A stretch of DNA of 64,000 nucleotides from Hyphomicrobium sp. (GTDB lineage Bacteria > Pseudomonadota > Alphaproteobacteria > Rhizobiales > Hyphomicrobiaceae), in NCBI GenBank assembly GCA_030148425.1, contig JASBTM010000001.1:62001-126000 (forward strand). The letters are read 5' to 3'. Every line of letters starts with the position of its first letter. Positions within the stretch are counted from its first letter, which is position 1. The notes beneath the pieces were generated by a model. The model saw only the letters and a program-made list of their open reading frames with translations, had not been told where the DNA came from and did not search any database. The translations under genes and the position numbers were made by a program. Of this stretch, positions 33,065-40,868 are shown piece after piece.

Positions 33065-34306
33065 TCATTTCGAAAGGGATTGATCGTAGGCGAGCACGGC
33101 ATCGAGCAGCACTTGCGCTCCGGCCGCGCACTCTTCGGGCTTTGTCGATTCCGCTTCGTTGTGGCTGAGGCCGCCTTCGCAGGGAACGAAGATCATCGTG
33201 GTCGGGGCAACGCGGGCGATGTAGGCCGCGTCGTGTCCGGCGCCGGAGACCATGTCGCGCATGGGGAAGCCGGATTTCGTCGCGGCGCCGCGCACGCATT
33301 CGATCAGTTCGGGTGCGAATTTCACAGCGGGCGATGACCAGATCTTCCTTTCTTCGTATGTCAGCGTAAGCGCCGGAACTGCCGCTTCGATTGCGGTGCG
33401 CAATTCCGTTTCCATGATGTCGAGCGCGTTTTCGTCGGGATGGCGCAGATCGACGGTCAGAAAGACTTCGCCCGGCACGACGTTGCGGCTGTTCGGCTTG
33501 TTTTCGATCAGGCCGACGGTCGCGACGCCCGGCTGATGTTTCTGGCCAATGGCGTCCACCGCTTCGATGATACGCGCCGCTCCGAGAAGCGCATTCTTGC
33601 GCAAATACATGGGCGTTGCGCCGGTGTGGGCGTCTTGGCCTCTGACGGTGATTTCGTACCAGCGCATTCCCTGCACGCCGGTCACGACGCCAATCTTTTT
33701 CTCTTCGTCTTCGAGGATAGGTCCTTGTTCGATATGAAGCTCGAACATGGCGGAAAACTTGTGATCGCCGGCCTTCATGTTTCCGCGATAACCGATGCGC
33801 TCAAGCTCGGCCAAGAAGGTAATGCCGTCGCGGTCCACACGGTCATAGGCGTATTGCGGAGGAAAGATGCCGGCGAAAACGCCCGACGCCAGCATCGCGG
33901 GCGGGAAGCGCGAGCCTTCCTCGTTCGTCCAGTTGACGATCTCGACCGGGGCGTTCGTCTCGTAGTCGCGCTCGTGGAGCGTGCGCATGACTTCGAGCGC
34001 GGCCAAGACGCCGAGGATGCCGTCGAATTTGCCGCCGGTCGGCTGCGTGTCGAGGTGCGAGCCCATGGCAATCGGCGGCAGGCTATTGTCGCGGCCGCCC
34101 CTCGTCGCGAACATGTTGCCGACTTCGTCGATGCTGACCGTGCATCCCAACACTTCGCATTGGGCCTTGAACCAGTCGCGAACCAGCTTGTCCTCATCGG
34201 AGAGCGTCAGCCGCCTGATGCCGCCTTTTTCGGTGCCGCCGAACCTGGCGGTCTCCAACAGGCTGTCCCAGAGACGTTGCGAATTGATTTGAAGATTGGT
34301 CAGCAT
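33065..34306 (-). CDS. N-carbamoyl-amino-acid hydrolase / allantoate amidohydrolase family (M20)
   Basis: 413 residues. Metal-binding residues of the M20 carbamoylase group are intact: GSHLDTQPTGGKFDG (His and Asp), NWTNEEGSRFPPAM (Glu), and the late SGAGHDAAY and LSHNEAE residues. The dimerisation lid is about 215-330. Family members split N-carbamoyl amino acids, beta-ureidopropionate or allantoate; the group cannot be separated by eye. Divergent from the exported deaminase gene, which hints at purine or pyrimidine nitrogen salvage. Confidence 0.85.
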   Translation of the reverse strand: MLTNLQINSQRLWDSLLETARFGGTEKGGIRRLTLSDEDKLVRDWFKAQCEVLGCTVSIDEVGNMFATRGGRDNSLPPIAMGSHLDTQPTGGKFDGILGVLAALEVMRTLHERDYETNAPVEIVNWTNEEGSRFPPAMLASGVFAGIFPPQYAYDRVDRDGITFLAELERIGYRGNMKAGDHKFSAMFELHIEQGPILEDEEKKIGVVTGVQGMRWYEITVRGQDAHTGATPMYLRKNALLGAARIIEAVDAIGQKHQPGVATVGLIENKPNSRNVVPGEVFLTVDLRHPDENALDIMETELRTAIEAAVPALTLTYEERKIWSSPAVKFAPELIECVRGAATKSGFPMRDMVSGAGHDAAYIARVAPTTMIFVPCEGGLSHNEAESTKPEECAAGAQVLLDAVLAYDQSLSK

Positions 34307-34625
34307 GGCAGTCCAAAAGAGATGTGCGAGGACGCTAGCGGGACCGCGGGACGCCGCAAGCGAAAAAGATCTCCGGTCGGTTCAAGCCAAACTTGCGCTG
34401 CGGCCGGATTCGGTGGCTAGGAAATACCGGCATCGGCTGCCGGGGCCAAAGCGAATTTGGCGGGCGCTTCCATATGTCCGGCCCTCCGATATCGCGGGCA
34501 TTTCCATCTTGCGCCTTCATATTCTGTTTGCCGTGCGTTCCCAGGGTGCTCGACGGCAATTGTTTATTGCGCAGAATGCCGGATCACGCTCAGGCTTCAG
34601 GATTGGATTCGGACGAGGGATTCCC
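34307..34625. other. divergent intergenic region
   Basis: About 320 bases between the amidohydrolase and deaminase genes, expected to hold both promoters. No defined hairpin, RNA or operator repeat seen. Confidence 0.4.
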
Positions 34626-35147
34626 ATGCATCGACGGACACTTCTCAAAGGCGGGGCCACACTCGCGGCATCGACGCTGGTGCTCTCGAGCGATGCCAGC
34701 GCTCGCCTATCGGCTGCTCAGCCAGGGGACGAAACTTTCATGAAGCTGGCGTTGACGGAAGCCGCGGAGGCCGCTTTTCCGTTCGGTGCAGTCATCGTCA
34801 AGAACGGTCAGGTGCTGGCGCGCGGTCACAACCGGACCGGTATCGACCACGATCCTACTGCGCACGGCGAAATGGTGGCGATACGTGCGTTTCTTGCCGC
34901 GCACGGGCCGGAAGCGCTTAAGGGTACGACGCTCTATACATCGGGAGAGCCGTGCTGCATGTGCATGGGCGCGATCATCTGGTGCGGAATTTCGCGGCTC
35001 GTCTTCGCCGCGTCGGTCACCCAGATCACAACCAAGCTCGATCAGATCGCGATCTCGTCCGAGGAGGTCGCGAACAAGGCGCTATTTTCGCCCATCGAGA
35101 TCACCGGGGGTGTCATGGCTGACGACGCCATGCGACTTTTTAAGTGA
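34626..35147 (+). CDS. cytidine/guanine-deaminase-family protein with export signal
   Basis: 173 residues. The catalytic domain is complete: His80 and Glu82 in TAHGEMVAIR, Cys110 and Cys113 in SGEPCCMCMGAI (the zinc site HAE..PCxxC). It resembles the GuaD/TadA group of purine and pyrimidine deaminases. Unusually, the N-terminus is MHRRTLLKGGATLAASTLVL, a Tat-type signal peptide, so the enzyme may act in the periplasm. A start further down at MKLALTEAAEA would give a cytosolic form and should be considered. Confidence 0.75.
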   Translation: MHRRTLLKGGATLAASTLVLSSDASARLSAAQPGDETFMKLALTEAAEAAFPFGAVIVKNGQVLARGHNRTGIDHDPTAHGEMVAIRAFLAAHGPEALKGTTLYTSGEPCCMCMGAIIWCGISRLVFAASVTQITTKLDQIAISSEEVANKALFSPIEITGGVMADDAMRLFK

Positions 35148-35201
35148 ATCCGAGGTGTCGCGAATTATTCGAGAGACGAAAGCCAGCTCTCGTCGGAAAT
35201 C

Positions 35202-35879
35202 TTAGTCGCGGCGGGTAGGCGACAGAGATTGGTCGTCCTGCCAATTGAACATGTCCACGCCTGCGATCACGAGGAGCGCTTTGGCCTCCTCGCCTCCCAG
35301 ATTACGAAGGGCGTGGTTCTGGTTGGCGCAGAAAATGATTGCGTCTCCACCTGAGAGCGTCACGGAAGGCTTATCATCAATTTCAATTCCCAGCGTTCCC
35401 GCAGTGACGATCAAACTCTTTTTGATCCCCTCGGACGCAGGCGCAAAGGCTTTGCTTCCTCCGTGCGCGAGGGAAATCTCATGAACCTCCGCACCGGAGA
35501 AATCGCGCCACGTCGCAATGACCCGCGAAGGAAATGGTTGTTCGGTCGCTCCGACGGCTTCCGATACCCTCGACATATCGTGCAGTTTCACGACGGTCGT
35601 CAGGGGCATTTCGGCGGTCAGAAGCGTCGAGATCGATACTTTGAGCGCATGGGCTATGAGCCCCACGGTGTTGATGGTCGGTGCGCTTCTGCCAGTCTCG
35701 ATCTGACCGAGCATGGCGCGGCTGACCTGCGAGAGCTTGGCAAGGCGCTCAAGCGAAAATCCGCGCATTTGTCGTAGCTGACGCAGGTTTCTGGCGAGCG
35801 TTACCGACAGCGCGATTTTTGGATTCTCTTCGTAGTGACCGATCTCTATGTCTGGTGCAAAGCGAGCTCTGGAGGCCAT
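35202..35879 (-). CDS. XRE-cupin transcriptional regulator
   Basis: 225 residues. A lambda-repressor-like helix-turn-helix occupies about 28-85 (LRQMRGFSLERLAKLSQVSR, then ETGRSAPTINTVGLIAHAL), followed by a C-terminal cupin sensor domain (about 140-215). Such regulators (PuuR type) commonly control catabolic genes and sense a small acid or amine. It starts 6 bases after the stop of the first frc gene, so they form one operon and it may sense a related metabolite. Confidence 0.85.
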   Translation of the reverse strand: MASRARFAPDIEIGHYEENPKIALSVTLARNLRQLRQMRGFSLERLAKLSQVSRAMLGQIETGRSAPTINTVGLIAHALKVSISTLLTAEMPLTTVVKLHDMSRVSEAVGATEQPFPSRVIATWRDFSGAEVHEISLAHGGSKAFAPASEGIKKSLIVTAGTLGIEIDDKPSVTLSGGDAIIFCANQNHALRNLGGEEAKALLVIAGVDMFNWQDDQSLSPTRRD

Positions 35880-35885
35880 GGCTGG

Positions 35886-37160
35886 TTACTCCGCCGCGAT
35901 GGGAAACCGCTCGCCGAGCGCGCCGCTCATCTCGATATTGCGGATGCGCGGCTCATCGAGCTTGAGCAAATCGCGAAGGATTTCGCCGGTGTGCTCGCCG
36001 AGGAGAGGCGAGCGTTCGACGACAGTTGGGCTGTCGGATAGCTTGATGGGATTGCCGACAGTCAGGTAGCTGCCGCGAACCGGATGGTCGATTTCAACGA
36101 TCGTGCCCGATTTTCGCAGGGACGGATCCTCGGCAATCTCCTTCATCGATAAAATCGGACCGCACGGGATGTTGTGAGCGCTGAGGATCGCGGTCGCTTC
36201 GAACTTGGTTTTGCTCGCCGTCCATTCTTCTATTGTCGCGAAAATAGCCTTGAGCCTAGGCAAGCGCGCGGCGGGAGTCGCATAATCAGGATCTGTGATC
36301 CACTCGTTTTTGCCGATGACGTTGCAAATGGCATCCCATACCGGCGCCTGAGCGACGAAGTAGATGTACGCGTTGGGATCGGTCTCCCAGTTCTTGCATT
36401 TCAAAATCCACCCGGGCTGACCGCCGCCGGACGCATTTCCTGCGCGCGGTACGCTGTCGCCGAACGTGCCATGCGGATATTGCGGATATTCTTTCAACGG
36501 GCCTTGCTGAATGCGCTGCTGGTCGCGCAGCTTCACGCGGCAGAGGTTGAGGACAGCGTCTTGCATGGCGGCATCGACGCGTTGTCCGCGCCCAGAGACG
36601 GTTCGTTGAAACAGCGCCGTGACGATGCCGAGCGCGAGGTGGACGCCGGTGCCGGAGTCTCCGATCTGGGCTCCCGTGATCAGAGGCGGGCCATCATCGA
36701 AGCCCGTGGTCGAAGCCGCGCCGCCGACGCACTGGGCGACGTTTTCGTAGACTTTGTGATCCTGATACGGCCCGGGTCCGAACCCCTTGATGGAAGCCAC
36801 AATCATTCGCGGATTGAGTTCTTGGATGCGCGTCCATGAAAATCCCATGCGATCGAGTGCGCCAGGCGCAAAATTCTCGACCAGCACGTCACAGCTTTTG
36901 ATGAGCTCCTCGAGGACAGCCTTGCCTTCGGGGTTCTTGGTATCGAGCGTGATTGAGCGCTTGTTGGAGTTCAGCATCGTAAAGTAGAGGCTGTCTGCAT
37001 TGGCGACATCGCGCAGCTGCGCGCGCGTTACGTCACCGACGCCCGGCTTCTCGACCTTGATAACGTCGGCGCCGAACCAAGCCAGGAGCTGGGTGCACGT
37101 CGGGCCGGACTGGACATGCGTGAAATCCAGGATGCGAATGCCCTCGAGCGCTTTGCCCAT
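35886..37160 (-). CDS. frc: formyl-CoA:oxalate CoA-transferase, copy 1
   Basis: 424 residues from the ATG at 37160, with GGAGGAAAC upstream (a GTG lies one codon before). Class III CoA-transferase; catalytic Asp168 in GDSGTGVH, and the glycine loop SGGGQPGW. Opening [19 protein letters not shown] is typical of FRC. The enzyme swaps CoA from formyl-CoA to oxalate. Residue 48 is Gln (VTRAQLRD) where Oxalobacter FRC, as I recall it, has Trp48. It is transcribed away from oxlT; two operators lie 264-412 bases upstream of its start. Confidence 0.88.
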   Translation of the reverse strand: MGKALEGIRILDFTHVQSGPTCTQLLAWFGADVIKVEKPGVGDVTRAQLRDVANADSLYFTMLNSNKRSITLDTKNPEGKAVLEELIKSCDVLVENFAPGALDRMGFSWTRIQELNPRMIVASIKGFGPGPYQDHKVYENVAQCVGGAASTTGFDDGPPLITGAQIGDSGTGVHLALGIVTALFQRTVSGRGQRVDAAMQDAVLNLCRVKLRDQQRIQQGPLKEYPQYPHGTFGDSVPRAGNASGGGQPGWILKCKNWETDPNAYIYFVAQAPVWDAICNVIGKNEWITDPDYATPAARLPRLKAIFATIEEWTASKTKFEATAILSAHNIPCGPILSMKEIAEDPSLRKSGTIVEIDHPVRGSYLTVGNPIKLSDSPTVVERSPLLGEHTGEILRDLLKLDEPRIRNIEMSGALGERFPIAAE

Positions 37161-37423
37161 CACGTTTCCTCCATGCTTTTTCTTTTTTTAAGTGAGCCGT
37201 CGCACACCCGCGGGGCGAACTCGTCTTTCAATTCGAGGACGTAACCTCCCCAATCACGCAGGCCGGGCTTGTAGGAGCTGTCGCGCCCCTGGACCGAATT
37301 CTCGGAACCGAGAGCCGCGAACGAAAATGGGTCTCGTGCTCTGCCATCAAAGGCCTCGGTGTTGCTTGGCGCGCTGACATCGCGGCGGCGGCAAAAAACG
37401 TGCAAATATCCGATGATCGAGTT

Positions 37424-37442
37424 CTGGCATACGTAATACCAG
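37424..37442. promoter_or_regulatory. oxalate-regulon operator 1
   Basis: CTGGCAT-ACGTA-ATACCAG, a 7-5-7 inverted repeat, nearest to the first frc gene. Same spacing as four other sites in this region. Confidence 0.75.
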
Positions 37443-37553
37443 AATGTCAATCGTCCCTGAGGCGTTAAGCCATACGCATTTTGCACGCTGCGGCGCGAAA
37501 GCTATGCATTTCGTGCACTTCGGCAATGCAGCAAATCGGCTGGTTTCAGGCAT

Positions 37554-37572
37554 GTGGTATGTTAAATACCAG
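37554..37572. promoter_or_regulatory. oxalate-regulon operator 2
   Basis: GTGGTAT-GTTAA-ATACCAG, 7-5-7, about 57 bases before the small ORF start at 37629. Confidence 0.7.
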
Positions 37573-37628
37573 TAAGCATCAATGAACTTTCCAGGCGCCT
37601 GGCGCCGAGGTTCGAAGGAGGACTGAAA

Positions 37629-37766
37629 ATGAATGCAACCGTGATGGCCCGCCGCGTTGGGCACCGTTCGCTTTCTTCTCGCGCTTGGGCTTTCATCTCG
37701 GCGTTGCTTACGAAGATTGCCGAGCTTGATATTCGCCAGGGCAAGAGCGAACCGTTTGGCCTCTAA
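37629..37766 (+). CDS. 45-residue ORF in the oxalate region
   Basis: MNATVMARRVGHRSLSSRAW starts the product, which ends KSEPFGL. An AAGGAGG ribosome binding site is 7-9 bases before the ATG, and an oxalate-regulon operator lies just upstream. A hydrophobic, possibly amphipathic stretch (AWAFISALLTKIAEL) follows a basic N-terminus. I do not recognise it. It could be a leader, a small regulator or membrane-associated peptide. The strong start signal and its own operator support expression. Confidence 0.6.
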   Translation: MNATVMARRVGHRSLSSRAWAFISALLTKIAELDIRQGKSEPFGL

Positions 37767-38171
37767 GCCTGGGTTGATTGAAACTGGATGGCCAAATGCC
37801 CGCCCTAGGTCGGAGCTGTTTGGCCATTCGGTGTGTTAGGTCCGTTTAAAACCAGCCATTTTCTTTAGTTTAAGCGATCGTATTGAAGGCTTCGGCTGCG
37901 TCTCGCGGCCTTAACGGAGCATCGCAGACAGCGTGTTGTGATTTTTTTTTGCAACGACGCTCGTCGTTTCTCTCCGACAAATAATCCTTGTCCGTGAAGT
38001 TATTGGCTAGGTCAGCGCATCTTGCGACTGGCCTTGCTGTGTTGTCTTTCGAGCCCTTCAATGCGCAAGGCGTCTTGACCATCTGGTATTCAATATACCA
38101 GAATGCCCCTGTGACAAACTTGACTTAAACAACCCTCAGCTACCTCCAACAACAGAAAAAGGGGGAAGTGC
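37767..38171. other. oxlT upstream region
   Basis: About 400 bases, holding operator 3 near its end. A minus-strand open frame at 37870-38082 begins in the operator and has no ribosome binding site, so it is not counted as a gene. Confidence 0.5.
38083..38101. promoter_or_regulatory. oxalate-regulon operator 3 (oxlT)
   Basis: CTGGTAT-TCAAT-ATACCAG, a perfect 7-5-7 inverted repeat, 71 bases before the oxlT ATG; TTGACC lies immediately upstream as a possible -35 element. Confidence 0.8.
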
Positions 38172-39473
38172 ATGGCAGGAACTCCAGGAGCAGTCAGCGA
38201 TCAGCGCGTTTCCGACGGCTTTCGCTGGCGACAACTCGCGATCGGCGTCGTCTGTATGGTGATGATCGCGAACTTGCAGTACGGCTGGACATTCTTCGTT
38301 CCAGACATACAGCACAAGTTCGGATGGGATCGCTCAGCGATCCAATGGGCTTTCACGTTATTCGTTCTATTTGAAACTTGGCTCGTGCCCGTCGAAGCCT
38401 GGTTCGTCGACAAATACGGTCCTCAACGCGTGGTGATCCTCAGCGGCATTCTTTGTGCGCTGGGCTGGGTAATCAATTCCTACGCCGACTCGCTCGGCAT
38501 GTTCTATCTCGGCCAAATCCTTGCAGGTATCGGTGCGGGCGGCGTCTACGGCACTTGCGTCGGCAACGCCCTAAAGTGGTTTCCCGACAAGCGTGGTCTC
38601 GCAGCCGGCATCACTGCTGCTGGTTTCGGTGCCGGTGCCGCACTTACCGTTGCGCCGATCCAATGGATGATCGGTACGCACGGATTCCAGTCCGCATTCT
38701 TTTATTTCGGTCTGGGCCAGGGCATCATCGTCGTCATCTTCGCACTTCTGATGGCGTCGCCGAAGCCGGGACAGGTTCCTGCAGGGAACACCAACCAGAA
38801 CGTCATCCAGACAAGCCGGAACTACGCGCCGACGGAAGTGCTGCGGCAGCCGATATTCTGGCTCATGTATGCGATGTTCGTTATGGTCGGCGCTGGCGGT
38901 CTCATGGCAACTGCGAACCTCAAGCCTATCGCGGCCGACTGGGGCATCGACAACGTTCCAGTGTCGCTCATGGGCCTGAGCATGACCGCGATCACGTTCG
39001 CGGCGACGCTCGATCGTGTTCTTAACGGTCTTACTCGGCCATTCTTCGGTTGGGTGTCCGACAGGATCGGCCGAGAGAACACAATGTTCGTCGCCTTCGG
39101 GTTGGAAGGTCTCGGCATCTACCTGCTTCACATCTGGGGCCACGATCCGGTTTGGTTCGTGATCCTGAGCGGGTGCGTATTCTTTGCGTGGGGCGAGATC
39201 TACAGTCTCTTCCCGTCGACGTGCACGGATACGTTCGGCTCTAAGTTCGCCGCGACGAATGCCGGGTTGCTTTATACCGCCAAGGGAACAGCAGCTTTGA
39301 TCGTTCCCTTCGCCAACACTCTTCAGCAGCAGACCGGATCGTGGGACATGGTTCTGATGATCGCGGCTGCGGCGAATGTTGTGGCGTCTGTCCTGGCCAT
39401 CGGGGTGCTCAAACCCTGGCGGGCCGGAGTTGTGCGCCAGAACGGTCTCCAGGGCGACCGCGTGCTCGCCTGA
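38172..39473 (+). CDS. oxlT: oxalate:formate antiporter OxlT
   Basis: 433 residues, 12 transmembrane helices of the major facilitator superfamily, ATG after GGGGGAAG. OxlT signatures are present: Arg289 in LNGLTRPFFGW and Lys371 in LLYTAKGTAA, corresponding to Arg272 and Lys355 of the Oxalobacter carrier that bind oxalate. It exchanges oxalate for formate across the inner membrane. It sits between frc copy 1 and a GntR regulator. Confidence 0.88.
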   Translation: MAGTPGAVSDQRVSDGFRWRQLAIGVVCMVMIANLQYGWTFFVPDIQHKFGWDRSAIQWAFTLFVLFETWLVPVEAWFVDKYGPQRVVILSGILCALGWVINSYADSLGMFYLGQILAGIGAGGVYGTCVGNALKWFPDKRGLAAGITAAGFGAGAALTVAPIQWMIGTHGFQSAFFYFGLGQGIIVVIFALLMASPKPGQVPAGNTNQNVIQTSRNYAPTEVLRQPIFWLMYAMFVMVGAGGLMATANLKPIAADWGIDNVPVSLMGLSMTAITFAATLDRVLNGLTRPFFGWVSDRIGRENTMFVAFGLEGLGIYLLHIWGHDPVWFVILSGCVFFAWGEIYSLFPSTCTDTFGSKFAATNAGLLYTAKGTAALIVPFANTLQQQTGSWDMVLMIAAAANVVASVLAIGVLKPWRAGVVRQNGLQGDRVLA

Positions 39474-39491
39474 GCGCGGATCACAAGAAAC

Positions 39492-39516
39492 ATGGACGGC
39501 GGCTGCCGCCGTCCAT
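39492..39516 (+). terminator. hairpin after oxlT
   Basis: ATGGACGGCGGC / GCCGCCGTCCAT, 12-bp stem with a single central base (effectively a small GC loop). 18 bases after the oxlT stop. No T-run, so a Rho-independent end is uncertain. Confidence 0.55.
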
Positions 39517-39656
39517 CGACATGTCCTCGGACTTACGAACAGCCCGAGGTAAGGCCTTAGCCAAGAACGCGATTTGCGGCCAGCCGCAGGTCGCCGTTGC
39601 TGCGATACTCGGCCGCTCCGAAGCCGCCGCCGAACCGATTGGGAAATCACTGCTTT

Positions 39657-39675
39657 CTGGCCTATAGTATACCAG
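39657..39675. promoter_or_regulatory. oxalate-regulon operator 4 (gntR)
   Basis: CTGGCCT-ATAGT-ATACCAG, 7-5-7 with two mismatches in the left arm, 35 bases before the regulator's own start. Its position implies autoregulation. Confidence 0.7.
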
Positions 39676-39710
39676 TAGACTAAGCGGTGATTTCTGGAGG
39701 TTGGACTGTC

Positions 39711-40451
39711 GTGGCCGATAAAGCGCAAGCTCAAACAATCTGGCCCAGCTCCGAAACCTCGACGCCGGATATCGTCTTGAAGCCGTTCGCGCCGGAAGAG
39801 ACGTTCAAGGCGAAAGCTTATCGGGCTCTGAAACGAGCCATCATCGATATGGACATCTACAGCACGCCCGAGCAGACCTGGATCGACGAGCGGCAATTGT
39901 CGGAACAACTCGGTGTGAGCCGGACGCCGGTGCGTGAAGCTATCCTCATGCTCGAGCAGCAAGGCTTCGTGAAGTCGATCCCGCGCCGCGGCATCATGGT
40001 GATCAAGAAGACCAAACGCGAAGTCATCGAAATGATTCAGGTGTGGGCCGCGCTGGAGAGCATGGCCGCGCGCCTTGTCACGCAGAACGCCAGCGATGCC
40101 GATATCGCCCGGCTGAGGCTGCTCTTCCGGGAATTCAATTCGAGCCATAAGCCCGAAGATTTTCTCAGCGAGTATTCGACGGCCAATATTCGTTTTCACC
40201 AAACGATCATTGAATTATCGGGGTCTGCGCTGATCGCGGAGATGTCGGAGAATCTGCTTCTGCATGTCCGCGGCATCAGGCAGATCACGATCGGACGCGA
40301 CGATCGCGCGGCGCGGTCGATCGAAGACCATTTGCAGATCATCGAGGCCCTCGAAAAGCGCGATACCGAACTCGCAGAGAGGCTTTCACGCGATCATGCC
40401 CTTGGGCTCGCAAAGTACGTCGAGGAGCACGGCGAGGGCATCTTCGACTAA
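39711..40451 (+). CDS. GntR-family (FCD) transcriptional regulator of oxalate genes
   Basis: 246 residues from a GTG with TGGAGG 9-10 bases upstream. N-terminal winged helix (about 40-100): DERQLSEQLGVSRTPVREAI, typical GntR. C-terminal FCD all-helical domain (about 120-235) with NIRFHQTIIELSG and DHLQIIEALEKRD, which normally hold a metal and bind a small carboxylate. The position between oxlT and oxc, and five matching inverted repeats around it, make it the likely oxalate-responsive regulator. Confidence 0.88.
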   Translation: MADKAQAQTIWPSSETSTPDIVLKPFAPEETFKAKAYRALKRAIIDMDIYSTPEQTWIDERQLSEQLGVSRTPVREAILMLEQQGFVKSIPRRGIMVIKKTKREVIEMIQVWAALESMAARLVTQNASDADIARLRLLFREFNSSHKPEDFLSEYSTANIRFHQTIIELSGSALIAEMSENLLLHVRGIRQITIGRDDRAARSIEDHLQIIEALEKRDTELAERLSRDHALGLAKYVEEHGEGIFD

Positions 40452-40868
40452 ACGTCGGCCATCGGTTTCCCGATTACGCATTGAAGACGGTACCGTTCGC
40501 GTATCCCCACATCGGTGCGCGCCGAATTAGTCGTAGGTCGCTCAAAAAAAATTGATCGAATGCTGGAGCGCATTCCGTCGCCGAGGATGTCCGGCAACGC
40601 GCCGCACTTCGCGCCCGATATTTCAAAACCTTGTGTCGTTGCACGCAGCCGCCGCTAGAGCGGGGCCTGCCTGATTTCGACGCCGTCTCCAGCCCGGCAA
40701 TTCGCTTTTTTCGCCTGGAAGTGACCGCGACAACTTGTGCGCCTCTTGTGTCTGGTATATCGTATGCCAGAATTCAAAAAGCGCGGATAAAAGCGCCGCC
40801 GATGAGGACAAGCCAAACGACCGCAAGTCCGACGGGCAGAACCAGGAAACCAAAAAAGGAGGAATGCC
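40452..40868. other. oxc promoter region
   Basis: 417 bases with operator 5 at 40752-40770 and a strong AAGGAGGA ribosome binding site at its end. No gene seen. Confidence 0.6.
40752..40770. promoter_or_regulatory. oxalate-regulon operator 5 (oxc)
   Basis: CTGGTAT-ATCGT-ATGCCAG, 7-5-7, 98 bases before the oxc start codon. Confidence 0.78.

Larger units (their letters stand above)
37161..37628. other. frc promoter region with two operators
   Basis: Gene-free stretch between the first frc gene (-) and the small ORF at 37629 (+). It carries operators at 37424-37442 and 37554-37572. No RNA gene seen. Confidence 0.6.

Noticed and set aside
37870-38082. Minus-strand open frame of 70 codons in the oxlT leader
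   Set aside because: No ribosome binding site, starts inside operator 3, no protein-like composition.
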